From: Diaminobutyricibacter sp049994905
Lineage (GTDB): Bacteria > Actinomycetota > Actinomycetes > Actinomycetales > Microbacteriaceae
Length of the DNA stretch: 64,000 nucleotides
Assembly (NCBI RefSeq): GCF_049994905.1
Contig: NZ_CP188258.1
Coordinates: 1,860,001-1,924,000 of the forward strand
Reading direction: 5' to 3'
Part shown: in pieces, positions 27,338-35,250 of the stretch
Layout: every line of letters starts with the position of its first letter
Numbering within the stretch: position 1 is the first letter of the stretch
Made by a program: the position numbers and the translations under genes
The notes under the pieces: generated by a model
What the model was told of the DNA's origin: nothing
The model's input: only the letters and a program-made list of their open reading frames with translations
The model's database searches: none

Positions 27338-28474
27338 TCAGCCCGAAAGTCCGTTCCGCAGTTCGTGGGTGAGTGAACTGACCACCGCCTGCAGGCTGCC
27401 CCCGTTGTCTTCGGCGACCCGGAGCTGCCGCTGGTAGCTCGCGCCCCGAGCGAGGATGTGGTCGACCGACTCCAGCTGTTCGAGGCATCCCAGCCGGTCT
27501 GCGGTCGGCGCAAGTTCCACGACCAGGTCGCGCAGGGCATCCGCGACCAGTCGCTCGTCGCCGGCCGGATTGAGGATGATCTCGGCGTCCATCCCGTAGC
27601 GCGCGGCGCGCCACTTGTTCTCGCGCACGAACCAGGGCTGCAGGCTGCCCGGCTCGACACCGTCGTCGATCTGCCCCGACATCCGGTCGACGAGGCAGTG
27701 GATGATCGCGGAGACCGCACCCACTTCTTCAGCCGTCGAGAGGCCGTCGCAGGCGCGCATCTCGACAGTGCCCCAGCGCGGCGAAGGCCGGATGTCCCAG
27801 CGCACCTCGCTGTAGTCGCTCACGACGCCCGTGTTGACCAGATCCTGCACATACTCCTCGTAATTGGCCCAGCTGCCGAACTGCCAGGGCAGGCCGGCCG
27901 TCGGCAGCTGCTGGAACATCAGCGCACGGTTGGATGCATAACCGGTCTTCGCCCCGCCCCAGAACGGGCTGGATGCGCTCAGCGCCTGCAGGTGAGGGTA
28001 ATAGGTGAGCAGCCCGTTGACGATCGGCAGCGCCTTGTCGCGGTCATCGATGCCGACGTGCACGTGGATGCCCCAGATCATCATCTGCCGACCCCACCAC
28101 TGCGTTCGGTCGAGCAGGCGGTCGTAGCGCTCGTTCGGTGTGACCTTCTGGTCGAACCATTGGGCGAACGGATGCGTGCCGGCGCACATGAGTTCGACAC
28201 CGAGCGGGTCGGTCACTGCGCGGACCATCTCCATCAGCTCGTTCAGGTCGGCGAGAGCCTCGGGAACGGTATGGTGCACCCGGCTGACGAGCTCCACCGT
28301 GTTCAGCAGCAGTTCGTGCGTGATCTGGGGATGCTCCCGGCCGTCGGGCGTCCCGAGCGCTTCGAGCACCTCCTGTGCGATCTGGACGAGGTCCCCGGAC
28401 GAACCGTCGACGAGCGCGAGCTCCCATTCGATGCCGACGGTCGACCGCTCAGATGCTGCGAAATCGATCTGCAT
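27338..28474 (-). CDS. Carboxylate-amine ligase, YbdK family (glutamate--cysteine ligase type 2)
   Basis: YbdK-family proteins resemble the glutamate-cysteine ligase fold and show weak ligase activity in E. coli. The 378-residue product has the N-terminal STVGIEWELALVDG motif, THPFAQWFDQ, the GIHVHVGIDD metal/substrate region at about 135-145, and RPSPRWGTVEMRACDG. Length and motifs fit the GCS2 family well. A link to gamma-glutamyl-cysteine or ergothioneine synthesis cannot be claimed because no partner genes are nearby. The gene is divergent from rpsP. Confidence 0.88.
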   Translation of the reverse strand: MQIDFAASERSTVGIEWELALVDGSSGDLVQIAQEVLEALGTPDGREHPQITHELLLNTVELVSRVHHTVPEALADLNELMEMVRAVTDPLGVELMCAGTHPFAQWFDQKVTPNERYDRLLDRTQWWGRQMMIWGIHVHVGIDDRDKALPIVNGLLTYYPHLQALSASSPFWGGAKTGYASNRALMFQQLPTAGLPWQFGSWANYEEYVQDLVNTGVVSDYSEVRWDIRPSPRWGTVEMRACDGLSTAEEVGAVSAIIHCLVDRMSGQIDDGVEPGSLQPWFVRENKWRAARYGMDAEIILNPAGDERLVADALRDLVVELAPTADRLGCLEQLESVDHILARGASYQRQLRVAEDNGGSLQAVVSSLTHELRNGLSG

Positions 28475-28495
28475 CTGGTCGTTCCGTTCATCCGA

Positions 28496-28525
28496 TTATT
28501 CAAAGCCCGGTGTATCTGACACAAT
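28496..28525 (+). promoter_or_regulatory. Putative promoter of rpsP
   Basis: TTATTC (28496-28501) and CACAAT (28520-28525) are 18 bases apart, giving a leader of roughly 125 bases before rpsP. The -10 is the same CACAAT seen before the DivIVA-repeat gene. The -35 is weak. Confidence 0.35.
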
Positions 28526-28587
28526 AGCTAGTTGAGTTCTGTTCCGCCCGACCCTCTAATCAGGCGAGAGAGAACCCCATAGACCTC

Positions 28588-28617
28588 CTGCCGAGTGTGC
28601 CCCCACGCTCACGGCAG
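28588..28617 (+). promoter_or_regulatory. Stem-loop in the rpsP leader
   Basis: CTGCC-GAGTGTG pairs with CACGCTC-(AC bulge)-GGCAG around a CCCC loop: 12 base pairs with one G-U. It lies 38 bases before the rpsP GTG. Position and stability suggest an autoregulatory or mRNA-stability element for the S16 operon; this is inference. Confidence 0.5.
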
Positions 28618-28655
28618 TCAGTTCGTTCAAACACCTCATACAACACAGGAGAATT

Positions 28656-29141
28656 GTGGCTGTCAAAATTCGTCTGAAGCGCCTCGGCAAGATCCGCGCG
28701 CCCTACTACCGCATCGTCGTAGCCGACTCGCGCACCAAGCGCGACGGCCGCGTGATCGAAGAGATCGGCAAGTACCACCCGACCGAGGAGCCGTCGCTCA
28801 TCGAGGTCAACTCGGAGCGTGCACAGTACTGGCTCAGCGTCGGCGCCCAGCCGACCGAGCAGGTCACCGCGCTGCTGAAGCTCACCGGCGACTGGGGCAC
28901 CTTCAAGGGCGACAAGAACGCGGTGAACACGGTCAAGACCAAGGAAGCCAAGGTCGGCTTCGTCGCTGACGAGAAGAAGAAGCCGGTTCTGAAGCCCAAG
29001 GCCGAGAAGCCGGCGCCCGTCGTCGAAGAGGCCGAGGCCGTCGTCGAAGCTGAGGTCGAGGCCGAAGAGGCCGCCGAGGCCGAGGTCGTCGAGGCTGCGG
29101 AAGAGATCACCGAATCCGCCGCCGACGGCGAGAAGGCGTAG
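28656..29141 (+). CDS. rpsP: 30S ribosomal protein S16
   Basis: S16 is a small-subunit assembly protein. The first about 85 residues are standard (VAVKIRLKRLGKIRAPYYRIVVADSR...), while residues 100-161 form an Ala/Glu/Val/Lys-rich low-complexity tail with repeats such as EAVVEAEVEAEEA. Such tails are common in actinobacterial S16 and roughly double the protein compared with E. coli. The GTG start follows ACAGGAG. It is followed two bases after the stop by the KH-domain gene. Confidence 0.96.
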   Translation: MAVKIRLKRLGKIRAPYYRIVVADSRTKRDGRVIEEIGKYHPTEEPSLIEVNSERAQYWLSVGAQPTEQVTALLKLTGDWGTFKGDKNAVNTVKTKEAKVGFVADEKKKPVLKPKAEKPAPVVEEAEAVVEAEVEAEEAAEAEVVEAAEEITESAADGEKA

Positions 29142-29143
29142 CC

Positions 29144-29380
29144 TTGCTCGGTCCCGCTCTCGAGCACCTGGTCAAGGGGATCGTCGATCACCCGGCCGAC
29201 GTGCATGTCGTAGCAAAGAATTCGCCCCGCGGCGAGGTCCTCGAGGTTCGCGTGAACCCCGAGGACCTCGGGCGGGTCATCGGCCGAGCCGGACGCACCG
29301 CCAAAGCGCTGCGTACGCTCGTCGCCGCGCTCGCCGACGGACGTCGCGTGCGCGTCGACGTCGTCGACACCGACTACTGA
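29144..29380 (+). CDS. khpA: KH-domain RNA-binding protein (KhpA/YlqC family)
   Basis: This is a 78-residue protein consisting of one KH domain, with the GxxG loop in IGRAGRTAKALRTL (residues about 45-58). KhpA-type proteins bind RNA broadly and, with KhpB, affect cell division and elongation in firmicutes. The TTG at 29144 gives the family start LLGPALEHLVKGIV; the ribosome binding site (GAGAAGG) lies within the end of rpsP. It is encoded between rpsP and rimM as in most actinobacteria. Confidence 0.92.
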   Translation: MLGPALEHLVKGIVDHPADVHVVAKNSPRGEVLEVRVNPEDLGRVIGRAGRTAKALRTLVAALADGRRVRVDVVDTDY

Positions 29381-29381
29381 G

Positions 29382-30029
29382 GTGTCGGCCGACAAGCCTG
29401 CCCAGACTCAACTTCGGGTCGGTCGCCTCACCAAGGCGCATGGGCTGAAGGGCGCCCTCAAACTCGAGCTGTACACGGACACTCCCGAGCAGCGGTTCAC
29501 GCCCGGCGCAGTGTTCACCTTGCAGGTTCCGACCGGCTCGAAGTGGCATGGCAAGACCCTCGAACTCACTGAGCTCCGCTGGTACAACGGTCACGCCGTC
29601 GGATTCTTCAAGGGCGTCGACGATCGCAGCGAAGCCGAGACCCTTGTCAAGGCGATCCTCTGGGTCAACCAGGACCCGACGGAGCTTCCTGAAGAGGAAG
29701 ACGCCTGGTACGACCACCAACTGGTCGGGCTGGCCGCACTTCGCGACGGCGTGAAGGTCGGGCTCGTCGCCCGGGTCGATCACCTGCCTGCGCAGGATCT
29801 GCTGGCCATCAGAACAGACAACGGCGAAGTACTCGTTCCCTTCGTCAAGGCAATCGTGCCTGCAGTCGACCTGGCGGCCGGAACGGTTACCCTGACCCCG
29901 CCGACCGGACTGTTCGAAGAACTGCCCGACGACGATGACGATGACGACGACGACGATCGCTCGGTCGTGGACGAATCCGCCGGAGACGTCGAATCTTCCG
30001 CGGAAGATGCCGCGAAGGACGCCGACTAG
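29382..30029 (+). CDS. rimM: Ribosome maturation factor RimM
   Basis: RimM binds S19 and assists 30S head assembly. The 215-residue product has the N-terminal barrel (LRVGRLTKAHGLKGALKLEL) and the PRC-barrel domain with AWYDHQLVGL and DLLAIRTDNGEVLVPFV. The last 40 residues are an acidic tail that includes ten consecutive aspartates (29928-29957), not part of the folded protein. GTG 29382 begins one base after the KH gene stop. trmD, normally next, is displaced by three unrelated genes. Confidence 0.95.
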   Translation: MSADKPAQTQLRVGRLTKAHGLKGALKLELYTDTPEQRFTPGAVFTLQVPTGSKWHGKTLELTELRWYNGHAVGFFKGVDDRSEAETLVKAILWVNQDPTELPEEEDAWYDHQLVGLAALRDGVKVGLVARVDHLPAQDLLAIRTDNGEVLVPFVKAIVPAVDLAAGTVTLTPPTGLFEELPDDDDDDDDDDRSVVDESAGDVESSAEDAAKDAD

Positions 30030-30041
30030 CGTCACGAAAGA

Positions 30042-30974
30042 GTGCCGGAGTCCGCGTTGGCGATGCACGCTGCCCAGCTGCACATCGACGAAGCGATGGT
30101 GCGGCGGCTGGTCTTCGAACAGTTCCCGCAGTGGCGGGACGCGGCGATCCGCCACGTCGCGACCGACGGCACCGTCAACGCCATTTATCGCATCGGCACT
30201 GACTTCGCCGCGCGCTTCCCGCTGCGTTCCGGCGACCCGGCGGACGTGGCCAGAGAGCTTGCCCGGGAGTCGTCGGCGATGCTCGACCTGGCGGTCTGCT
30301 GTCCATTCCCGACGCCGGCTGTCGTGGCGATGGGAGTGCCCGGCCACGGCTATCCTCTGCCGTGGTCGGTACAGACCTGGCTCCCCGGCGAGGTCGCGAC
30401 ACCCGGTGGCCTGGCAGAGTCGCGGTGGTTCGCAAAGGACCTCGTCACTCTCCTGCGTGCGCTCCGCGCCGCAGAGACAGGCGGTCGCCGCTTCACAGGT
30501 GGCGGCCGCGGCGGACGGTTACCTGACGCCGACGAGTGGATGAACGTCTGCTTCAGAGAGAGCGAGGGCCTGCTCCCGGTCGGTCGGCTCAGGGCCCTCT
30601 GGACCGTCTTCCGTGATTTGCCGGCGGCGGGCCCCGATGTGATGAGCCATCAGGACCTGATCCCCGCCAACCTCCTCGTCACGGGCGAGAATCTTGTCGG
30701 GGTCCTCGACTGCGGTGGTTTCGGACCTGCCGACCCTGCGCTGGATCTCGTCGCGGCCTGGCACATGCTCGACATCGATGCTCGTGCGACATTCCGCGGC
30801 GAGCTGGAGTGCGGCGATGTGGAGTGGCGGCGCGGGGCGGCGTGGGCATTCGTGCAAGCCATGGGCCTCGACTGGTACTACCGGGAGTCGAACCCTGGCA
30901 TGAGCGCTCTCGGGCGGAGCACCCTTGGCCGGATCCTCGATGATCCGGAAATCTCTGCGCTCGACACCCGGTAG
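30042..30974 (+). CDS. Aminoglycoside phosphotransferase-family kinase-like protein
   Basis: This 310-residue protein has the APH/choline-kinase fold: the catalytic loop MSHQDLIPANLLV (HxDxxxxN, about residue 205) and, in place of the DFG-type metal motif, the sequence LDCGGFGPADPALDL. The N-lobe has VNAIYRIGTDFAARFPLR. Despite the family name, such stand-alone genes rarely confer aminoglycoside resistance and usually phosphorylate small metabolites; the substrate is not identifiable. It lies 12 bp after rimM, a site where trmD is usual, which suggests insertion into the cluster. Confidence 0.85.
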   Translation: MPESALAMHAAQLHIDEAMVRRLVFEQFPQWRDAAIRHVATDGTVNAIYRIGTDFAARFPLRSGDPADVARELARESSAMLDLAVCCPFPTPAVVAMGVPGHGYPLPWSVQTWLPGEVATPGGLAESRWFAKDLVTLLRALRAAETGGRRFTGGGRGGRLPDADEWMNVCFRESEGLLPVGRLRALWTVFRDLPAAGPDVMSHQDLIPANLLVTGENLVGVLDCGGFGPADPALDLVAAWHMLDIDARATFRGELECGDVEWRRGAAWAFVQAMGLDWYYRESNPGMSALGRSTLGRILDDPEISALDTR

Positions 30975-30992
30975 CCGGCCGGGCATTCCAGT

Positions 30993-31655
30993 TCAGCGCA
31001 CCACCGCGAGTCCGCGTGCGCGAAGGGTCCGTGCATCCGCGTCGAGGGACGCCAGAAGGCGTTCGTGGGTCGCGACGATGTGGTGATGGATGCGGTCCGC
31101 CGCGGCGTCCGCGTCACGCGCAGTGACGAGGTCGACGATCTCCCGATGCTCCTGCCAGGCCAGCCGGCGCGCGTCTTCGGTGCGTACTTCGAGCCAGCGG
31201 GTGCGTGCGAGACGGGTCATCGCCGAGGCGACCGCGTCGGCGAAGAAGTGGTTGCCCGACAGGCTCGCGAGTTCCACGTGAAAATGCGTGCCGGCCCGTA
31301 CGCCCGCGTCGTTGGGCTGGGCGATGTCGAACTCCCCGAGCCTGGTCCGCAGGGACGTGATCGCATCGGCCGGGGCGCGGTCGCAGCTGAGGCGAACCGC
31401 AGCGGTCTCGAGGGCGCCCCGCAGCTCGCTGAGCGCGCCGATCTCGCCGAGATCGATCGGTGAGACCTGCCAGGCCCGGCCGACGCGTTCGACCAGGCCT
31501 TCGCTCTCGAGGCGCATCAGCGCTGCACGAAGCGGCGTTCGGGATGCGCTGAGCTGCGACTCGAGGCCGCGTTCGGTGAGCCGTGCGCCGGGCGTCCGTT
31601 CGAGGTCGAGGATCTCGGAGCGCAGGCGATCGTAGACGTGGGTCTGTTCTGGCAT
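30993..31655 (-). CDS. GntR-family transcriptional regulator (FadR/FCD subfamily)
   Basis: This is a 220-residue regulator with an N-terminal winged helix (LESQLSASRTPLRAALMRLESEG at about 31-53 is the recognition region) and a C-terminal all-helical FCD ligand domain with metal-ligand-type histidines (HFHVELA, HREIVDLV, HHHIVATH). FCD regulators respond to organic acids or amino-acid metabolites. It is divergent from an MFS exporter/importer gene and the intergenic region carries three identical palindromes, so it most likely controls itself and that transporter. Confidence 0.92.
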   Translation of the reverse strand: MPEQTHVYDRLRSEILDLERTPGARLTERGLESQLSASRTPLRAALMRLESEGLVERVGRAWQVSPIDLGEIGALSELRGALETAAVRLSCDRAPADAITSLRTRLGEFDIAQPNDAGVRAGTHFHVELASLSGNHFFADAVASAMTRLARTRWLEVRTEDARRLAWQEHREIVDLVTARDADAAADRIHHHIVATHERLLASLDADARTLRARGLAVVR

Positions 31656-31672
31656 CTGTCGACCTTCTCTTT

Positions 31673-31706
31673 GGTATACCGGAGTGGTATACCGCTAGGG
31701 TATACC
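31673..31706. promoter_or_regulatory. Three GGTATACC palindromes: likely operators of the GntR regulator
   Basis: GGTATACC occurs at 31673-31680, 31686-31693 and 31699-31706, exactly 13 bp apart, in the 82-bp divergent gap between the GntR gene and the MFS gene. Each is a perfect 8-bp palindrome, the first two with TGGTATACCG context. FadR-type regulators bind TGGT-nnn-ACCA-like sites, so assignment to the neighbouring regulator is well founded, though unproven. Confidence 0.8.
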
Positions 31707-31737
31707 GAAGAATCCCATTCAGCCGGAAGGAGCCGCC

Positions 31738-32955
31738 GTGACTCTGACGAGCACCCGCACACGAACCGCCCGCCCGTGGCTCATGCTCACCCTCGGCGTC
31801 GTCGCCCAGGCGAGCTCGACCGTGTTCGTGAGCACGCCGGCGTTCCTCATTCCGCTTCTCCACACCGAACGCGGCCTGAGCCTTGCGCAGGCGGGCCTGC
31901 TGGCATCGACGCCGACACTCGGCATGGTCATGACCCTCATCGCGTGGGGAGCGCTCAGCGACCGCATCGGCGAACGGTGGGTGATCGCATCGGGACTGGC
32001 CGTGACGGCCCTGGCTGCGGTCGGCGCGATGTTTGCGAGCGGCTACATCGGCCTCGGCTTCTTCCTCCTCATCGGCGGAATGGCCTCCGCCAGCCCGAAC
32101 GCCGCGAGCGGGCGCGTGGTGGTCGGCTGGTTCCCGCGCGAGCGTCGGGGACTGGCGATGGGCATCCGCCAGATGTGCCAGCCGCTCGGGGTCGCCATCG
32201 CGGCCGTGAGCATCCCTGTGCTCGCATCCACCGCGGGCATCGCTGCCGCGATGGTGGTCCCGGCCGTCCTGACCGGGATATCCGCGGTGCTCTGCGCGAT
32301 CTGGATCGTCGACCCGCCGCGACCGGAACGGAACGCGTCCGGCGAGGTTGAAGCGCATCCGCACGCCGGCTGGAATCCGTACCGCTCGACGTCGCTGCTG
32401 TGGCGCATCCACGGTGTCTCGATCCTCCTGGTCGTGCCGCAGTTCGCCGTATCGACCTTCGGGCTGGTGTGGCTTGTGACCCAGCTCGGCTTCCCTACCG
32501 TCGCCGCCGGTCTCGTGATCGGGGCCAGCCAGTTCGTCGGAGCCGTCGGGCGGATCGGCGTCGGTGTTCTCAGTGACAGGGTCGGCAGCAGGCTCGGTCC
32601 GCTGCGCTGGGTGGCCGTCTCTGCCGCCGCCGTCATGCTGCTCATGGCGGTCGCGGCATCGCTCGGCGCGGCGTGGGCCGCCGTGATCCTCATCGTCGCT
32701 GCCGTCGTCACGGTCGCCGACAACGGTCTCGCGTATACCTCGGTCGCCGAAATCGCCGGCCCCTTCTGGTCGGGCCGTGCGCTGGGCGCCCAGAACACCG
32801 GGCAGTTCCTCGCGGCATCCCTCGTCGGGCCTGCGGTCGGCGGTCTGATCACCCTCGTCGGGTTCCCGCTCGCCTTCGCATCGGTCGCGCTCTGCCCGCT
32901 CGCCGCCATCCCGCTCGTTCCCCGCGACCGGGAGCTCGCCGTCGTGCCGCAATAG
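31738..32955 (+). CDS. Major facilitator superfamily transporter
   Basis: This 405-residue membrane protein has about twelve hydrophobic helices. The conserved loop 2-3 motif appears as GALSDRIGERWV and the second-half equivalent as GVLSDRVGSRLGP. It resembles the OFA/NarK-like or CynX-like small-anion and organic-acid carriers more than sugar porters, but the substrate is unknown. GTG 31738 follows AAGGAGCC. It is divergent from the GntR regulator and probably repressed by it through the GGTATACC sites. Confidence 0.88.
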   Translation: MTLTSTRTRTARPWLMLTLGVVAQASSTVFVSTPAFLIPLLHTERGLSLAQAGLLASTPTLGMVMTLIAWGALSDRIGERWVIASGLAVTALAAVGAMFASGYIGLGFFLLIGGMASASPNAASGRVVVGWFPRERRGLAMGIRQMCQPLGVAIAAVSIPVLASTAGIAAAMVVPAVLTGISAVLCAIWIVDPPRPERNASGEVEAHPHAGWNPYRSTSLLWRIHGVSILLVVPQFAVSTFGLVWLVTQLGFPTVAAGLVIGASQFVGAVGRIGVGVLSDRVGSRLGPLRWVAVSAAAVMLLMAVAASLGAAWAAVILIVAAVVTVADNGLAYTSVAEIAGPFWSGRALGAQNTGQFLAASLVGPAVGGLITLVGFPLAFASVALCPLAAIPLVPRDRELAVVPQ

Positions 32956-32965
32956 AGGTGCCGAT

Positions 32966-32971
32966 TAGAAT
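32966..32971 (+). promoter_or_regulatory. Putative -10 hexamer for trmD
   Basis: TAGAAT is eight bases before ATG 32980 without a Shine-Dalgarno sequence in between. An own promoter makes sense because trmD is separated from rimM here. Confidence 0.45.
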
Positions 32972-32979
32972 TGGCGTCC

Positions 32980-33666
32980 ATGCGCATCGACATCGTCACG
33001 ATCTTCCCCGAGTTCTTCGATGTGCTCGACCTGTCGCTGCTCGGCAAGGCCAGGCAGTCCGGGATCATCGACCTGGGTGTCCACAACCTGCGCGACCACG
33101 CGCACGACCGGCATCGCACCGTCGACGACACGCCATACGGAGGCGGAGCGGGGATGGTCATGAAACCGGAGCCGTGGGGCGAGGCGCTGGACGGCATCCT
33201 CGCTGATGGCCCGGGCGACCCGCTCGTGATCTTCCCGTCACCGGCCGGCGATGTGTTCACGCAGGCCACCGCACGAGAGCTCGCTGCCGAATCGCACCTC
33301 GTCTTCGGATGCGGACGCTACGAAGGAATCGACCAGCGGGTATTCGACGACGCGGCATCACGCGCCCGCGTGAGGCTGATGAGTCTCGGCGACTACGTGC
33401 TCAACGGGGGAGAGGTCGCGACGATGGCGATGATCGAAGCGATCGGGCGCCTCATCCCCGGTGTCGTCGGCAACCCGGAATCGTTGGTGCAGGAGTCGCA
33501 CGAAGACGGGCTGCTCGAATACCCGAGCTACACGAAGCCCTCCGTCTGGCGTGGCCGCGAGGTGCCGCCCGTGCTGCTCAGCGGCAACCACGGCGCGATC
33601 GCCGCGTGGCGCCACGAGCAACAGCTCGACCGGACGCGACGTGTGCGTCCCGACCTGCTCGACTGA
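32980..33666 (+). CDS. trmD: tRNA (guanosine(37)-N1)-methyltransferase
   Basis: TrmD methylates G37 next to the anticodon and so prevents frameshifting. The 228-residue SPOUT enzyme starts MRIDIVTIFPEFFDVL, contains the PYGGGAGMVMKPEP loop, VFGCGRYEGIDQRV and the trefoil-knot SAM-binding LGDYVLNGGEVA. A TTG at 32971 in frame is rejected because ATG 32980 gives the family N-terminus. A bidirectional hairpin follows the stop. Confidence 0.97.
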   Translation: MRIDIVTIFPEFFDVLDLSLLGKARQSGIIDLGVHNLRDHAHDRHRTVDDTPYGGGAGMVMKPEPWGEALDGILADGPGDPLVIFPSPAGDVFTQATARELAAESHLVFGCGRYEGIDQRVFDDAASRARVRLMSLGDYVLNGGEVATMAMIEAIGRLIPGVVGNPESLVQESHEDGLLEYPSYTKPSVWRGREVPPVLLSGNHGAIAAWRHEQQLDRTRRVRPDLLD

Positions 33667-33683
33667 GTCGCTCGCTCGTCGAT

Positions 33684-33732
33684 CACAGGGAAAAGCACGT
33701 CACATGCGTCGAATGAGGTGCTTTTCCGTGTG
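33684..33732. terminator. Bidirectional terminator-like hairpin between trmD and map
   Basis: CACAGGGAAAAGCAC (33684-33698) pairs with GTGCTTTTCCGTGTG (33718-33732), 14 of 15 positions, with a 19-base loop. It lies between two convergent genes. The A- and T-rich middle of the stem gives short U-runs in both directions. Confidence 0.65.
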
Positions 33733-33756
33733 CTCGACGGATGCGGTGGGGGCGCG

Positions 33757-34524
33757 TCAGTCGCGGGCGGTGAGGACGACGGGGCCGTCCTCGGTGATTG
33801 CGATGGTGTGCTCGGAGTGGGCGCCCCGGGAACCGTCTGCGCTGCGGAGCGTCCAGCCGTCTGCATCCGTCACGATCCTGTCCGTGGTCTCGAGGAACCA
33901 CGGCTCGATCGCGATCACCAGCCCGGGGCGCAGCGGGTAGCCGCGGCCGGCGCGACCGTCGTTCGGCACATGGGGATCGCCGTGCATGGTGCGGCCGACC
34001 CCGTGTCCGCCGAAATCGGTGTTGATCGAGTAGCCCTCTGGATGGGCGATCGCCGCGATGGCCGCGGAGATGTCGCCGATCTTGTTGCCGGGGTGTGCGG
34101 CTGCGATCGCCGCGTCGAGCGCGCGCCGGGTCGTGTCGATGAGTCGCAGGTCAGCCGGCCGTGGTGAGCCGACGACGAAGCTGACGGCCGAATCCGCCAC
34201 CCACCCGTCGACTGCCGCAGCGAAATCGAGGCTGAGCAGGTCGCCATCCCGCAGCCGATAGTCGTGGGGGAGTCCGTGCAGCACGGCGTCGTTCACCGAT
34301 GTGCAGATCACCTTGCCGAAAGGGCTCGCGCCGAACGAAGGGTGGTAGTCGATGTAGCTGGAGACGGCACCAGCCGAGCGGATGAGGTCGTGCGCGATCC
34401 GGTCGAGCTCCAGCAGATTGACCCCGACCTTCGCCGCCGCGCTCGTCGTGCGCAGCACCTCGGCCACGAACCTGCCTGCGGGCTTCATGGCCTCGATCTC
34501 GGCCGGCGTCCTCAACTCGATCAT
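33757..34524 (-). CDS. map: Methionine aminopeptidase, type I
   Basis: Map removes the initiator methionine from nascent proteins. The 255-residue pita-bread fold shows the metal ligands in LSLDFAAAVDGWVADSAVSF (two Asp; equivalent to D97/D108 of E. coli), HGVGRTMH (His), AIEPWF (Glu) and GAHSEHTIAI (Glu). Actinobacteria often have more than one map copy; this one lacks an N-terminal zinc finger or SH3-binding extension. It is oriented against the trmD-rplS cluster and interrupts it. Confidence 0.95.
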   Translation of the reverse strand: MIELRTPAEIEAMKPAGRFVAEVLRTTSAAAKVGVNLLELDRIAHDLIRSAGAVSSYIDYHPSFGASPFGKVICTSVNDAVLHGLPHDYRLRDGDLLSLDFAAAVDGWVADSAVSFVVGSPRPADLRLIDTTRRALDAAIAAAHPGNKIGDISAAIAAIAHPEGYSINTDFGGHGVGRTMHGDPHVPNDGRAGRGYPLRPGLVIAIEPWFLETTDRIVTDADGWTLRSADGSRGAHSEHTIAITEDGPVVLTARD

Positions 34525-34593
34525 GGATACAGTTTTTCATGCCGTCAGCGAACCCGCAGCCGCCGCACAGCAGGGCGGGGATAATCTGGTGCC

Positions 34594-35088
34594 GTGATCC
34601 TCCGCAGGGCGTTCTTCTGGTGGCTGTTTCCGTCGGCCGTGATCCTTCCCGCGTGGCTGCTCATCGGCTGGGCCGCCTTCGGTGGCGGGGGCTGGGCGTT
34701 CCTCGGCCTGCTCATCGCCTGCCCGATCCTTTTCATCGCCATGCTCGCGATCGGCGGCATCATCCGAGCCCGCGGCAGCGTGAGGGAGCAGAGGGCCGTC
34801 TCGTGGACCGACGTCGGGCTGCTGGCGGCATGGCACATCGCGATCATCGCGTTCGGCTTCTATATTCCCGGTGTGTCGGGGTGGATCGCCGTCCTCGGCA
34901 TCCTGGTCGGGCTGGCGACGTTCTGGGTCTCCCTCTGGGAACTCCTGAACGAAACGCGTGCCCGCGTGCAAATGACGTTCGACGCCTACGAACGGGCGGC
35001 CCAGCAGCAGCAGTTCGGTCGACCGGACCCCGGGTCCGTCGATGGCGGCGAGTACATCGTCATCGAGGAACGCCGCGACGACGAGTGA
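34594..35088 (+). CDS. Small four-helix membrane protein of unknown function
   Basis: This 164-residue product begins (GTG 34594) with ILRRAFFWWLFPS and has four hydrophobic segments at about 8-30, 34-56, 72-92 and 95-115. A cytoplasmic tail follows with a Gln run (AAQQQQFGRP) and the acidic end YIVIEERRDDE. No family recognised. It stands between divergent map and the rplS leader, an accessory position in the ribosomal cluster. Confidence 0.7.
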   Translation: MILRRAFFWWLFPSAVILPAWLLIGWAAFGGGGWAFLGLLIACPILFIAMLAIGGIIRARGSVREQRAVSWTDVGLLAAWHIAIIAFGFYIPGVSGWIAVLGILVGLATFWVSLWELLNETRARVQMTFDAYERAAQQQQFGRPDPGSVDGGEYIVIEERRDDE

Positions 35089-35121
35089 TTCGCGGGCGGA
35101 TCAGCCTGCGCCGGACCCGCT

Positions 35122-35151
35122 TTGGTAAAGACTGGCTGTTCATGGCAGAAT
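35122..35151 (+). promoter_or_regulatory. Putative promoter of rplS
   Basis: TTGGTA (35122-35127) and CAGAAT (35146-35151) with an 18-base spacer form the best -35/-10 pair in this gap. The leader would be about 140 bases long. Confidence 0.5.
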
Positions 35152-35171
35152 AGTTGTTTGTGCCGCGGCCA

Positions 35172-35250
35172 GGCTCTGCCACAGGGGAGCCAGCATTCTT
35201 CGTGGTCACCCCATAACTGACAATTCGGCCGTCGTGCGCCCCGTACGACG
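35172..35250 (+). promoter_or_regulatory. Structured leader of rplS (two stem-loops)
   Basis: GGCTC...GAGCC (35172-35191) and CGTCGTGCG-CCC-CGTACGACG (35230-35250, 9 bp with one G-U) lie between the promoter and the L19 start. Leader autoregulation of rplS is known in other bacteria; whether this actinobacterial leader binds L19 is inference. Confidence 0.45.

Noticed and set aside
30042..30974. Aminoglycoside resistance gene.
   Set aside because: Only the kinase fold is visible; chromosomal APH-family proteins of this kind have diverse substrates, and nothing in the context indicates resistance.
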